Origin: Isoperla grammatica | Taxonomy: Eukaryota > Arthropoda > Insecta > Plecoptera > Perlodidae | DNA length: 64,000 bases | Direction: 5' to 3' | Assembly (NCBI GenBank): GCA_945910005.1 | Contig: OX246738.1 | Coordinates: 26,885,303 to 26,949,302 of the forward strand | Shown: piece by piece, positions 25,650 to 37,303 of the stretch | Numbering within the stretch: position 1 is the first letter of the stretch | How the letters are laid out: every line of letters starts with the position of its first letter | Program-made: the position numbers and the translations under genes | Notes under the pieces: generated by a model | Database searches by the model: none | What the model was told of the DNA's origin: nothing | Seen by the model: the letters and a program-made list of their open reading frames with translations, nothing else

Positions 25650-25915
25650 GTACTCGTTCTCCACCAAAAGATTTTTAATCAATTTAATAAATAAATACAA
25701 GTAAATTTGTACTTATAGTCGACCGACTCGGTTACAAGAACTGATTTTCAGTGGGGGACATTAATACCTTTTATTATGTGCTACCATTGCTATGACGGCT
25801 CCGAAAGTCACCGTTTACATATACACCTATTGATTAATGTCAAGTGGCAATGCCCATGCCCGAACCGGGATTCGAACCCTGGACCTTCCGAATTGGAAGC
25901 AGAAACAAAGTCAGT
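25650..25915 (-). mobile_element. SINE-2 family copy with tRNA-like head, reverse orientation
   Basis: On the minus strand the head reads GACTCGTTAGTCTACTGAC, a TGCTTCCAATT anticodon-arm-like stretch and a B box GGTTCGAATCCCGG at 25863-25880. The body has ACGGTGACTTTCGGAGC, then TGTCCCCCACTGAAAATCAG, GTAACCGAGTCGG and an A/T tail. The same order appears at 34138-34360 on the plus strand. Comparison with 34138 and 44446 suggests a tRNA-Gly-like ancestry, but this is tentative. Confidence 0.85.
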
Positions 25916-26089
25916 AGACTAACGAGTCGCACAAAATATAGGAGGGTGTTGTGTTGTGATGCAGATCCTAGTGTCCTTATGACAATGTTGTGTTTCCGTG
26001 GTTTTATTTCTAGAGCAGAGGCATGAGTACAATGAGTAGATCATGAGCACCTGTTCCGTCATCTGGTCTAATCTGGTCTAATCTGAGCT

Positions 26090-26359
26090 GAGGTGAACAT
26101 ACCGATAGAGGTGGCTCAGCGGTAAGACGCGAGATTCTAATTCGGAAGGTCGCCGGTTCGATTCCGGCCACCGGCAGTCCTGACCTAAGTTTTTTCCCGA
26201 GGTTTCCTCAGTCGTAAAGGCGAATGCTGAGATTGAGGCATAGCCCTCGGACATTCCTTCCCAACTATCCAAACACTTTAATAACCTAGTTAGTCACCTG
26301 AAGAGGGGCACATCGGGTAAAGCTGGTGTGCACCCTATAACGGGTATTCCTATACGAAA

Positions 26360-26390
<31 letters not shown>

Positions 26391-26401
26391 GAGGTGAACA
26401 T
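26090..26401. repeat. 11-bp target-site duplication pair around SINE-1
   Basis: GAGGTGAACAT at 26090-26100 and again at 26391-26401, exactly abutting the SINE head and the end of its ATT tail. Confidence 0.93.
26101..26390 (+). mobile_element. SINE-1, apparently full-length tRNA-derived SINE
   Basis: It starts with a tRNA-like head carrying A box GGTGGCTCAGCGG and B box GGTTCGATTCC within GCCGGTTCGATTCCGGC. The body includes CCCGAGGTTTCCTCAGTCGT, CCTCGGACATTCCTTCCCAA and CCTGAAGAGGGGCACATC. It ends in ten ATT units at 26361-26390. A perfect 11-bp duplication flanks it, so it entered by target-primed reverse transcription using a LINE partner. It is the reference copy for the family in this window and probably young. 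Confidence 0.93.
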
Positions 26402-27039
26402 TATCCTCGCCATGCAAGCCAGGGCAAGGCGGGCAAGTCTGAGGCAAGGTCCCGCTTGCTCAGGGCGGAGTCTTGTCTATCTTCACTATCACGTGTTAAT
26501 TACATAGGACGAGCGGGGTTGCCCTCGAGAGGGACTTGGTCAGACAGACAGACAAGACAGGTTGATTGCTGCGCTCATGTCTCAATGTGGCTGATCACCT
26601 AACTAGACAAGGCAAGGCCAAACGTTTGAGGTCGCACGGTACGAACTTATCGATAGATTTATTATGATTGAGCGAAGCGATTCAATCCTGCACATTTCTT
26701 CATGGAGGGGGGGCCCGTTCCTGTTCTGCCAATGAACGTCCTCTCTCACTCTCTCCGCATTCGCTCTCTAAAATGATTGGTACATTACAAAATTGTTGAA
26801 TCAACCAATAAACATGGTATGTATTTTATTATAAGTTATTATCATGTCACAATAGAGAGCTTTTTTAGAGTCATGATAGTACGCTGTGTTCGACTGGCTC
26901 ACAAGCTCGCAACTTGCATCCAAGCCATGCACAAAGCATCATTTCTACATAATGCTTCCGATTGTTTATATTTCTTTACAATTGTTGCAAGGAAATAAAA
27001 ATGTTGGAACTCGAATTTAGTGCTCTAATTTTATTGCTA
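26402..27039. other. no gene seen
   Basis: Contains short CAAGGC/GGGCAAG and CAGA repeats at 26410-26620 and a 73-codon frame without a domain. Confidence 0.35.
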
Positions 27040-27154
27040 AGTTTCAATAATAATTATCGATTTTTTTAAACGACCAATTTAAACTTTTGTAATATTTTTT
27101 TAATTGTGTAAGTTAAATTGATCGTTATAAAATAACAATATTATTATTGAAAGT
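27040..27154. mobile_element. TA-flanked MITE (115 bp), Tc1/mariner-like
   Basis: The inverted arms start AGTTTCAATAATAAT and end ATTATTATTGAAAGT. Inner blocks AACGACCAATTTAAAC and AAGTTAAATTGATCGTT continue the symmetry. TA dinucleotides flank both sides (27038-27039 and 27155-27156), as expected for Tc1/mariner insertions, though TA is weak evidence in A/T-rich DNA. Confidence 0.65.
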
Positions 27155-27169
27155 TATAGCAACAACCAC

Positions 27170-28110
27170 GACCGCGGCTTCTCATGCGAGGGGATGGGGA
27201 CGACTATGGGTTTGAATCTCGCATAGGGCATGGGTTTTTGTAATTGTCCATATTATATCTCCCCTCGCCGTTCGTCTCGAATAGCATGATTCACTAGCGG
27301 ATACAGGGGGGGGGGCGATGGGGCGATCGCCCCCCCCATGATTGTCCAACCAAAGGTCCATAATCATTAAACCATGTAGATGTACGGTACTGAAACATAC
27401 GAGTAAGACCTGTTCGCCCCCCCCCCCCCCCCCCCAACTTTATAATGATCTTAGTTCAGTGTTAGTACCAACCCAAGTGTCATTTTCCGGCTTCTTGTGA
27501 AGAAAATGTTGTCGATTTTTTTTTCGCCTCCGGCGGCTGGGGCACCGCCCCAGACCCCGCTCTTTGCAGCAACACAATAAGTACCCAGCCACACGGACAA
27601 GCCACGCAGGATAAAATCATGGGCTACTGCTGCTACAAACACAATACAATAATATAATGTAAAAAAAATAAAATAAATATAATATAATATAAAAATAAAA
27701 AATAAAAATATAATATATTTTTCAAATTCAAAATTCTACTTGTATCAACCATAAAAAATTAAAGGTTCAAAGCGATGGAACGGGTTAGTAGGTATGTACG
27801 TACTATTTATTATATATTATTATGCTGACACATGTCTCGATATATTTTATTTTCGCTCTTGTCCAAATTTTCCATTACCTATTATTTAGTGTCCTGGGCG
27901 GGGGGGGGGGGGGGGTGCTAAGGCACAAGTGGGACCAAAGAGGTTTACAGTAATTTTCCTACAATCGCCCCTCCCATGACTCAGGTCTAGATCCGCCCCT
28001 GGCATGATTGCAATAACGGATATACGTAAAGCAACAAGAATCATTATCATCACTATTAATCATTATGAATCATTATAGCACTAAATTCTGTAGTGAATGA
28101 CATTTTTATT
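27170..28110 (+). mobile_element. SINE-3 family copy interrupted by a hAT element
   Basis: The left part has a B-box-like GGGTTTGAATCTCGCATAGG and CGTCTCGAATAGCATGATT. The right part resumes at 28010 with GCAATAACGG and AAGCAACAAGAATCATTATC. The uninterrupted relative at 43340-43520 has CGTCTCGAATAGCATGATCG followed by CAGTAATAGTTGCAAGCAAC. The interruption is the hAT at 27292-28001. Confidence 0.75.
27292..28001. mobile_element. non-autonomous hAT element (710 bp) in a SINE
   Basis: The left end CACTAGCGGATACAG and right end CTAGATCCGCCCCTG are imperfect inverted repeats. The 8-bp duplication GCATGATT lies at 27284-27291 and 28002-28009. It contains long C (27417-27435) and G (27900-27915) tracts and a G/C hairpin at 27525-27560. 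Its inverse is related along most of its length to 59136-59930. No transposase frame is visible. Confidence 0.92.
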
Positions 28111-29039
28111 TCTTTGCAACGATTTTAAAGCAACAGGGAGCCCTGCAGTTTAATCGTCATAGGATCCCTGGTTGGCGCGGGGCTAGTTGTTAAACGGCGC
28201 GTTGACATCGTAGTAATTACACTCGTATTGTACTGACACGGTGGGTGATTCATAAATCATTATAACTTAAATTTTCATAGAAATCGTTCGTCTGATTTTA
28301 CCCAAACTAGACCCGTAACTTGTAAGTCTATTTCAATGTATATATTACCTATCTAGCAGGTAGAGAACATGTACACATCCCTACAAGTGTACACGTGTAC
28401 ATAATTTCCCCAAAAATAAACGTTTCGCTGACTTTCAAAGATGAGAGTTACGCGCTCTTTCAGTCGCTCTTTCGTCTGTTTGATCCCGAAAATCGCTTCT
28501 GAATTTAGTGTTCAGAATGCTTTTTTTTTTTTTTTATCAAACAATCACATCCACGTATACACGTGTACACGAAGTGTCAACCAAGAGTGTACACATTTAG
28601 TAAGATACATGTGTTTGCTCACCCATACTATCGATATCTATATTACTGTATTAAACGTCGACTCGCATATCTTTTTAGAATTGGGTATTTTTTTCCGGCA
28701 TGAGCGAAAACCTCCAAACCCAATTGCTCTACCTCCATTCATCAACACAGAGAACTTTTAAACACACACTGCGTTATTTTCACCCGTCAATCAGATGCAT
28801 GACACCACTTCTGAAAGAATTACTGCAAGTTTGTCGTGGAAGCTCACGATGGCACATTCCAATAGTGACAATTGTACCGCGTTGGCGATCTACCAATCAG
28901 ATAGCAGCAATTCGCACAGCAGCGAAGTACCGCCGCGCATCAAAGAGTAACTGCGCTTTTATCGTCACAGATGGTTGAACTTTTGATTTACACATTCATC
29001 AACTTCAGCTTCCCATTTCGCGTGATGCTACAACTGCAC
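28111..29039. other. no gene seen
   Basis: Palindromic GTGTACACGTGTACAT near 28386 and a related GTATACACGTGTACAC near 28554 are the only structures noticed. Frames of up to 106 codons have no domain. Confidence 0.35.
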
Positions 29040-29222
29040 ACCACTACTACAACTGCTCGTCACTACTACAACTGCTCGTCACTGCTACAAATGGTCGGCA
29101 CTGCTACAAACGCTCGTAACAGTAACAACTGCTGTAACTGCTCGTCAAAGCTGCAGCTGCTCGTTAAAGTTACAACTGCTCGTAACAGCTCTGCAACTAC
29201 TCTTCAAAGCTGCAACTGGTCG
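29040..29222. repeat. degenerate 19-bp minisatellite, about 9-10 units
   Basis: The unit is approximately CACTACTACAACTGCTCGT, with increasing divergence to the right (CAAAGCTGCAGCTGCTCGT, TAAAGTTACAACTGCTCGT). The 19-bp period does not preserve a reading frame. Confidence 0.88.
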
Positions 29223-30414
29223 CCGCTTCTTCTTGAATATTATATGATAACAATGAGACCTGATATGTTGGGATTAGCTATAACGCCCGCGCATTCAATA
29301 GAGCGAACTTAATAAATTAGTATTAGCGAAGTATCCATCATTCAGTAATACAAAGACGAACAATGCACATGCCACTAAATTCAATTGCAAACAGAACCTC
29401 AACCTGGTTGTAGAGAACCCACCGAATACACAATGGAGCAGAGACTGGGAATATATAAGTTATTCATGAAGAAGCGAAGCCTCGTGTTCTCTAAGCGTCG
29501 AAATCTGTTTCTCCTTTTGCACCTCGAAGGCCGTGTTACATCCACTCAACATGAACAGAACGCCGTGTTTTCCACAGTAAGAAAATTACCCAGTGAGTTA
29601 CCTTTGCTATCAACATTCCTTCTGGACACGAATGTCGTGTTGGCTCATGGAAAAGGTTCCACCGAAATATTTAATATTTTATCATTTCATTATCCACCCC
29701 AAACTCTTTCCAAGTAAGGGGACCGTTTTTAATTCCACCACCTATTTAGACACAATGGAAAAGTGTTTCGACTTTTTTTCGTTGGCCCAAATCAATACTT
29801 TTACATTAATCCATTTGTTTTTCTCGCTGATTCATCCTTTCATTCGATCGGAAGGTATTTTTAACATCGTGGAAACGGTTAATTTCCGTTATTTATGTGA
29901 CGTTTTGTCCTCTTGCGCAACTGACAATTCACAAAGGCGGCCTTACTAAAGGATTGATTACATTCCCTGGAGAAGCTATAATATAATAGCTATAGCCTAC
30001 AACGTGGTTGTTTGAAAGCATCATGGCTGGATTCCAATAATGTAAAAAATAACTAAAACTGTTGGCCAATAGTGAACGATCACGCCGTTATATATACGGG
30101 CTCCAGCTCCCAAGTGTGTTTACGGAGATGTTGCGTCACAGCAAGGGGCAAGTCCCTGTATGGTGGGTCCTCGCTCTGACACTCACGACGTCAACAGTGA
30201 GGAAACTCGTGGCTCGCCACCGAGTCTGATTATCGCTAACTACTGAGAGTTTGATTTTTGTATCGTCTTCGTTCGCCTTCCCTGTATTTCACCCGTATTC
30301 TGGTTGTTTCTCCTCTACGGATTTAATTAATGTAATAGTCGTTTTGCTAAGATCGTTTGAGTAAGATAGTACTGTGAAATTATATCTGTTCTTAATCTAG
30401 ACTTACATCTTTTA
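29223..30414. other. no gene supported
   Basis: Two overlapping frames (29385-29717, 110 codons; 29593-29949, 118 codons) show no recognisable domain or clean exon borders. Confidence 0.35.
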
Positions 30415-30581
30415 GGGCCAGTTTCACCAAACTTTAATCCGGTGATTTTCTCTTAATCGGAGATCAAAAATGGCGCCCGGTAGAAGCCACCATGCATTTT
30501 GCTTGTAATGTTTGTTTGAAACCATGGTAAACAATGCGAGATTAGTAGATCAGCCGATTGAAAAGTTTGGTGAATTCGGCC
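30415..30581. mobile_element. PIF/Harbinger-type MITE (167 bp)
   Basis: The ends GGGCCAGTTTCACCAAACTT and AAGTTTGGTGAATTCGGCC form an imperfect inverted repeat. TTA flanks both sides (30412-30414 and 30582-30584). No protein coding. The TTA duplication and GG-starting ends fit PIF/Harbinger. Confidence 0.82.
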
Positions 30582-30584
30582 TTA

Positions 30585-31559
30585 CTAAACTTAAGTCCCA
30601 ATATTTTTCATAGTATATTCCCTATTCCTTTATATTACTATCCAAGAATTAAAAAAAAAGTGTGATAGCTTCATCATCGGCTTGGAAGGCACGCTTATGA
30701 CGTCACAGATCCAACTGGCCTCAAACTCGCCAACGTTTCCAACTGTGTGATTTTTAATGGAGTCCTTTCTTTGTTTAAAAAAACCTAAATCATATTTATC
30801 TTCTGTTCCCTTGCAGCTTGTGCCGCCCGCATATGTTAAGACGGGCTGTGTGCCAGCACATTAGCATTGGCCAGCCATGCTCGCAGCACCCTCGCCTCTT
30901 AATCGTAATCCCTGCTCGCTGTGCGCGACCATGCGTCTTCAATGCAGCTCGCATTGCTCACTCGCGCCTACTTTATAGACTTACGCTGATTCCTTGCGCA
31001 AATATTGACACTCTTGTTAGGCTGTCTAGCTAGGCTAGCTCGCTGTGTGAATGGATACCATTGAAACGACGGAGGGCGTTTCTTCATTATAGGTGATGAG
31101 GATGGGATTATTTCATAAGGCCGACGATACAGTTTCCTGTTGTATCGGGCATCGGCCGTAGGTTGCGCTCGCCATTTTAGTTGTTGTATGTGCGTTCGAC
31201 ATAAATGAGTGGCTCGTGACCAATCGGCGATCGGTATTGGAAATTTGGGGCTCGCTGGTGGGCTAAGAATAACTCTTCCATGACGAAGTAGATTGGTTGT
31301 TGTAGGTTGTTTTTGGACGTATAGTGGTAGTATCGTTGAGTGAGTAAATATGTACTATGTATAGTAGTATAGTGGTAAATCGGTCCGCGCTTGCAAATAC
31401 ATCTGTCTTACACGTGGATTACTGGTTCTGCGCATGAGGTCTAAAGTCGTGAACTCTCCTGTTAGGGCATAGCTGTCTATTAACTTGAAAATGAATAATC
31501 TATCAAAATGATGGGATATTGACATTGATGGAAATGTAAATGATGTGTGGCCGTAGTAA
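30585..31559. other. no gene seen
   Basis: A somewhat G/C-rich stretch at 30810-31030 carries a 71-codon frame without a known domain. Confidence 0.35.
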
Positions 31560-31640
31560 CGAGGCCTTCATGATAAATTGTGACGTGCAATGTCCCCCAC
31601 TGAAAACCAACGCCAGTCAGCAGTTGAATGGGTAAACATT
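31560..31640 (+). mobile_element. SINE-2 family 3' fragment
   Basis: AATGTCCCCCACTGAAAACC followed by a diverged CAGTCAGCAGTTGAATGGG matches the family core and tail region. The head is not recognisable. Confidence 0.6.
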
Positions 31641-31699
31641 GTCAAGTACTTTCACAATCTCTGAAATTATCTTCACATAAATCAGATATACCGGTACTC

Positions 31700-31830
31700 A
31701 ATCCATATTATAAAGGCATGAAGTCCGGACATCTAAATATCTGGGTTTGAGTCCTCGGGTCAGTAGAGGTGGGTCCCTCATCGTGGTGACCGGTGCCCAC
31801 AAAGAGGACTCGTCGTGCATGTGGTGCGTC
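31700..31830 (+). mobile_element. possible tRNA-like SINE fragment
   Basis: A B-box-like GGGTTTGAGTCCTCGGG at 31744-31760 sits in a setting like a tRNA arm, but no second copy was found in the window and the D arm is unclear. Confidence 0.3.
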
Positions 31831-33089
31831 ATTCCTTTCCTTCATCTGTTTTCCTCTTCCTACTTTCTCACATTTTCCTCATACTTAACTTAAAATACTT
31901 AACATACTCTTTGCGATCCAAACACCCACCAACCCCCACGCCCCAAAAATCGCTCCCCCCCCCTCCCCCCCTCTATTTTTGATTCCCTTATGTCGACCCA
32001 GCGATGTGCAGTGGATCTGATTGGACCGGCATCATATCGAGCACGCCGTAAAACAATGTATTAACTATTGAGTGCTCGGGCCGAGGATAGGTGTTTGGCG
32101 CCCGCCTTTCTATTAAATAAATACATTTTTTATTTAAATTTTCTAAATAGGTCCGGTTATGTTTCTTATTGTGTCTGGAGTTTGTTGCTGTTCGGTCAAT
32201 TCCGAAATCACAGAGATCTAGGTACACATGCACTCGAGCGTAGCTGGCGGGAATAACAGGCAAGATTGTTCACCTGATGTGTAATGATACAGCACGGCGT
32301 TCAATGTGTAGTCCTCTACAACTCTCGCCTCTACCATCCATGGAGAATGCACCGAACGAACAACCGGTTATTGTTATTGTTCTGTAGACCGACTGTTAAT
32401 GCCTGCTGGAAATCATATGAGTAATTGATGTAACGAGCTTTGTGTTACGTTTAATTTGTCAACTGAGCATGAGGATCTCGGTTTAAACGAGTGAGGGAGG
32501 AGAGGGGCGATGCGGGTAGGGTTAGGGGAGCAGCGCTTACTCTTCCATATTGAATTAAATGCCGGCGACTATGCCCGAGGCTGCAGTATTAGTATTATAC
32601 TCAACACAATACGCACTTTGTTATCTACGATCCGAGAGCAATAGAAATACAATTAGGGCACGCCGTTTTATTCGTTTTCTTTCTGCACGTTCTGTTCTGG
32701 ACAGACGAATCGTTGCGTGTTATTGGCGACGTGCAGAATGAGAATAGAGAGAGAGAGGGATTCAAAGTGGTGGGGACCTTTTTTGTTTTTGTTTGTTTTT
32801 GTTTAATGAGCTTGAAAAGCATTCGAATTTGTGTTTTTGTTGTTCGTATCTTCAAACATTACAGCCAATATCAAATTTTCGGGATAATGCAGTGCAAAGT
32901 ATTATGAGTATGTACTGGTATTCTAAAACAATGGTGCATAATTGACTATTTGGAGAACATGGGACAGTTTCAATAAAATCTCAAATTGCATCATTTGATC
33001 CACACGTACGTTTGAATCGTTTTGTGATGAGTACTTGCGTAATGTCTAACCCCTCAGAATCTTAAGTTTTCAACTTAGGAATAAAAACA
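31831..33089. other. no gene seen
   Basis: C-rich runs near 31955-31972. Frames up to 91 codons without a domain. Confidence 0.35.
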
Positions 33090-33201
33090 TCCAAGTCTCA
33101 CGCTTTTCAAGCTAAGGTCCATCGTTCGATTCCCCGATCGGGTGTGGTAACTTTGGAGCAGTAGTAAATGAAGCACATGCGTACCCCCCCCCCCCCCCCC
33201 C
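33090..33201 (+). mobile_element. SINE-2 related fragment ending in poly(C)
   Basis: A B-box-like CGTTCGATTCCCCGATCGGG is followed by GGTAACTTTGGAGCAGTAGT, matching GGTGACTTTGGAGCAGTCAT at 34267. The copy stops at an 18-bp C tract (33184-33201), where other copies read TATCCCCCACTG, so the C run may be an expansion of that internal CCCCC. Confidence 0.65.
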
Positions 33202-34137
33202 ATGAAAACGTGAAAATAGAGTAGTTAGACAATTAATACAGAGCATGCATTAGATTAACATATACCAATTATTCTTAGTAATCCCATTTTTCCGACACTT
33301 ATGAAACCTTAATCCTGCTCTTTCTAACGTGTTATCTAGTTATGTTAGTGTGAGGGTTTTGCCGTTTGGTCCCGTGGGTTGCTACTCGCTTGTCTGCTGT
33401 CTACTGATCCACACTCTACAGTACACTCTACACCCACCCAAATAGGAAGAATACATTAGCAAGATCGACAAGACTGGTTCGCAGAGAATGGCCGAGTATG
33501 ATTCAAGTTTCAGGCACAATTACAGAGGTATACATGTTTAGTTATACTTGTTGTGCTCCTCTAGTGTAAGTAACAATCCCACACAATCAGAGGCGAGTCT
33601 TTGCGATCGATCGGGTTGACAACTCTTCGAATGTTTTTCGGCCGAAGTATGATACGAATATTTCGTCTATCACGGTAATACAATTTCACAAATATTTAAA
33701 ACCATAAGTACCGGTAGCCCAGACAACGCCGATTCGAGACAACAATTTTAAAATCATATACAAGGCCACCCTGAAAGATCGAGGAGGTGACGACAACATA
33801 GTAGTAAAAGCATAGACCCTCTATCTGTATGTAGCTATACCCAATAGCATGTGAACTCTGATGGTATGCACTATGCAGCACACACCAAAACATCACAGAT
33901 AACACTGTTGACATTACTTAAACTGGGGATTAAAATTATCTCTCATCATATTATACAAGGCTACCCTTTAGGATCGGAGGTCTTTCGACCCTTTTATTCG
34001 AGTAGTTCAACACAGATAGCATGCGAAGGTAAAGGTATATGCAGCACAGCACTAACAGACTAAAACATCACAGATAATATGATACATGTTGATATGTTAC
34101 TAAAACAAGGATGCGGAGTCATCCTCAATGCATAACG

Positions 34138-34360
34138 TTGGTCTATAGTGGGTTATTCCTGTTTCCAATGCAAAAAGTCCAGAGTTCGATGCCTGGTTTA
34201 ACCTGGTGGTTTTTAACTTTGGAAATTTACTTTAATGTATACTTTACCAATATTTATACGAAAACGGTGACTTTGGAGCAGTCATAATAGCAACGACTCA
34301 CGTATTAATGGTTATCCCCCACTGAAAATTAGTTCTTATAACTGAGTGGTTCAACAATTC
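34138..34360 (+). mobile_element. SINE-2 family copy
   Basis: The tRNA-like head includes TTGGTCTATAGTGGGTTATT, TTTCCAATGCA and a B-box-like AGAGTTCGATGCCTGG. The body includes AAAACGGTGACTTTGGAGCA and TATCCCCCACTGAAAATTAG, then TATAACTGAGTGGTTC. The order matches the reverse copy at 25650-25915. Confidence 0.85.
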
Positions 34361-35394
34361 ATAGGTTGCACGTACGTCACATCTTTGCGCGTGGCGGCCA
34401 CATTTGTGATCAAACTTTGACGTTGCCATGGAGAAACAATTGAAGCCTGTTGTAAGAACACAGAAATGCTTAGTTCTTTAAAATTCAGCTTGTTTTTTAA
34501 ATAAGATTAATATGTTAGTTAATTTTTAATTTTTGTATTCTTATGTTCACTTTTTAAATTCTAAATTAGGCTTATTTATTAAATTTGAATAGTATTTGCC
34601 AATGATCTGGGATAGGTCCTCATCAATTGTGTCGCAATCATGGCCGCTGTGACGTCACGTGGGAACTATGAATAAATACAAATCTATTTCATATTTCTCA
34701 TTATAATTATTTCGATTCTTAAGTAATAGCACGGTTTATATTTTACTCTTCACGTCATCAATGATTGGATTCATTAGGCGATACTTATAAATAGCTCACC
34801 AATAGTTAATTTTTTCTTCCAGTCTTTACATTTCTATAATAATATGTCAAATTCAAGTACACTGATGAAAAGTAGCCTAGGCGAGTGACCCAACGAAAAT
34901 TTCTTCTGGCATCGTATACGTTCGAGGAACTTTCGATTGGTGCACGACTTTATGGTGAACAAGCTTTACATCACCCAGCTGTGTACTTTCTTTTCATCCC
35001 ACGCTATTACCGGTGGGTAGGAGGGGCAGGGCAGCCAACTGCCACTGCCGGGTAACCCACATGGTGCTATACAGCTCACATTCGCACTGCTAATAATCTT
35101 AATTGAAGTGTTTGGCCACTTGTGATTATATATTGCCCACCAACGATTGGGTACCTATACGTTTTAATTAAATGCAACAGTACAATAAGAACACTTGCAA
35201 CGGTCTATAAGAGGCGTGGTGGTTGAGAGTGTGAGCTGCTGATAGCTATCTTTACCGACAGCGCATCGTTTTGAAACCCGTCTTATGCAAATACCATTGC
35301 CGGTATTATTATATACACGTTGTGGAGAGTTTGGTGTATTATTATAATATCACGTTTGCATGTATATACAATTAATAGGTAACGTCGCTATTTT
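34361..35394. other. no gene seen
   Basis: Unassigned. A weak tRNA-like stretch with GTTTTGAAACCC lies near 35265, insufficient for a call. Confidence 0.35.
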
Positions 35395-35625
35395 AAATAT
35401 ATAAATAAATGCATACATAAAACAAACATATATTTTGTACCACTTTCTTACAAGATCTGATTTTCAGTGTGGTCCATCATACTAACTAATAACTATTCTA
35501 TCCAAAATCACCGTTTACATGTAGACCAGTATCATTTCAATGTATTTAAACAACCCGAATTTATTCCGGGAAGCGAAACCTGAACCTTCTTCAGTGGAAG
35601 CAGAGGTATACAACACATGGCAGTA
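35395..35625 (-). mobile_element. SINE-2 family copy, reverse orientation, diverged
   Basis: On the plus strand it reads A/T tail, CTTACAAGATCTGATTTTCA, GTGTGGTCCATC, AAAATCACCGTTTACATGTA and then a degraded head with TTCAGTGGAAGCAGAGGTAT. The block order equals that of 25650-25915. Confidence 0.75.
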
Positions 35626-37267
35626 CAGGACCAAGAAGCGGCTACCCCTTCACTTGCAACATATTGCGCGTCATGCATCCGTTGCATTGTTTGCTTGTTT
35701 CAAGCACATTACCTTATCAATTGCACTCGCACATCACACACAGTCGAAGCATTTCAAGGGGCAGAACGTTTTCCGCAACATTGAAACAAACTCATACGCC
35801 TTACGATAAAGAAACTGCCATTAATTCCATCTCCAAACACAATTTAAACGAAATTACAATGTAATTATCGTAGAGGTGTCAAGAAGCTGTTAACCTGTCA
35901 AACGGGCCGCTCGTAAAACTGAGAGCACAATGTTACACACACACAAGAATTTTTTCACACATACTGTATATACATATATACAATCGTTGGACACCCACCC
36001 ATTCACATTACTGCACAAACAGCCATTCACGTAGGCACGCCCAAACGAACTAACAATTCATTCATTAAAATTAATGCATTATTTTATTTGCATGTTATGT
36101 TTAATATCCTGAACAATAATTCATATATATAAGCAAGTGTATAAGTATGTGTGTATGTACGTAAGTGTATGACTCATCATCGCCCAGCTCAAACCGTTTA
36201 AATAACGCGAAATTTGGAAAGTAAAAAAGGGGTTTGAAGATTTCTTTTAGATTAACCTATAATCAACGAAGATGGTATACGGACATGTAAATTGGTATTC
36301 AGATACTCTATTAAAAATAGATATGTAGAATAATATGGTATTCCATCTAGTCAAAAATCTAAGTAAACTGGCTTTCGTCTGCAGGTTGTAAATATGTAAA
36401 CTTGTCATACCGACAGTCTTTGGAAGTTGGGAGAAAACACTCGTAGTCGTAACCACAATGGACCGTTTTCCTTTGTGGTATAAAACATTTCTCGTAAGTG
36501 TTTCATGGCTCTGGCGCACTTTTGTTTGGCATGCACAGTTGCGCACTTGTGTCTGGGGACCCTTGAATAATGCAATATTGTTCGACGCTGCAAGTTCATA
36601 TAATATGCGGTAACCACTTCACAACGACGTAAAGATAATGCGGTGTATCGTTGCCATCGTTGTTACTTGATGCAATTTCCAAGGGATGTTTTGAGGCTTC
36701 GATCCTAACGGGTCTTTTTATTATTACTTATGCTACTTATTACTTATTAAATTATTATATTTGATGGGATGTGCTAGTAAAAATTTTCAAAACTACGAAT
36801 TTTAATATAAACAAATGCAAGATGAATGGTTACGACAACCGGTCCAATTTCAGATCCGTTCTATACCATAACTTCGGAGTCAAAATCATAGGTGCATCCA
36901 GAATGGAGGGGCCGAGGGCTGAATACTTTTCATAATTTTTATTCGTAACAGCCCTTAAAATAAATAGAAACGTATGTTGTTATTACCAAAACTGTAAACG
37001 CTATCAATATATAAGGTATAAGACTTGTAAGCTTCTTAGGGGTATGGGTGGGCGCCGGGCGGGGGTTAATCCCCCCCCCCCTCCTTGCTTTCACCACTAG
37101 TATCAAACTTACTCGCCAAGTGATTCTTTTTACCATGTCTTTCATCAAAATATCTAATGTGCAAGCTTCATGTATTAGTGGAGGAATACATCTCAGGAAT
37201 GTGCGTAAATTAACCTTTGACACGGTAAAGAATGCTTAGAATTATTTAACATACACTAGGTCACCTG
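35626..37267. other. no gene seen
   Basis: Frames up to 99 codons (36247-36546, minus) show no domain. A C run lies at 37071-37081. Confidence 0.35.
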
Positions 37268-37303
37268 TTGGACGTTCCGTATTTGATGCCACGGAACGTC
37301 CAA
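37268..37303. other. perfect 13-bp stem hairpin
   Basis: TTGGACGTTCCGT at 37268-37280 pairs exactly with ACGGAACGTCCAA at 37291-37303 around the 10-base loop ATTTGATGCC. No flanking duplication was found. It could be a structured RNA, a tiny foldback element or chance. Confidence 0.85.

Noticed and set aside
26101..26175. Functional tRNA gene
   Set aside because: A and B boxes are present but the anticodon arm does not pair well, and the sequence continues into a SINE body with a tail and target duplication.
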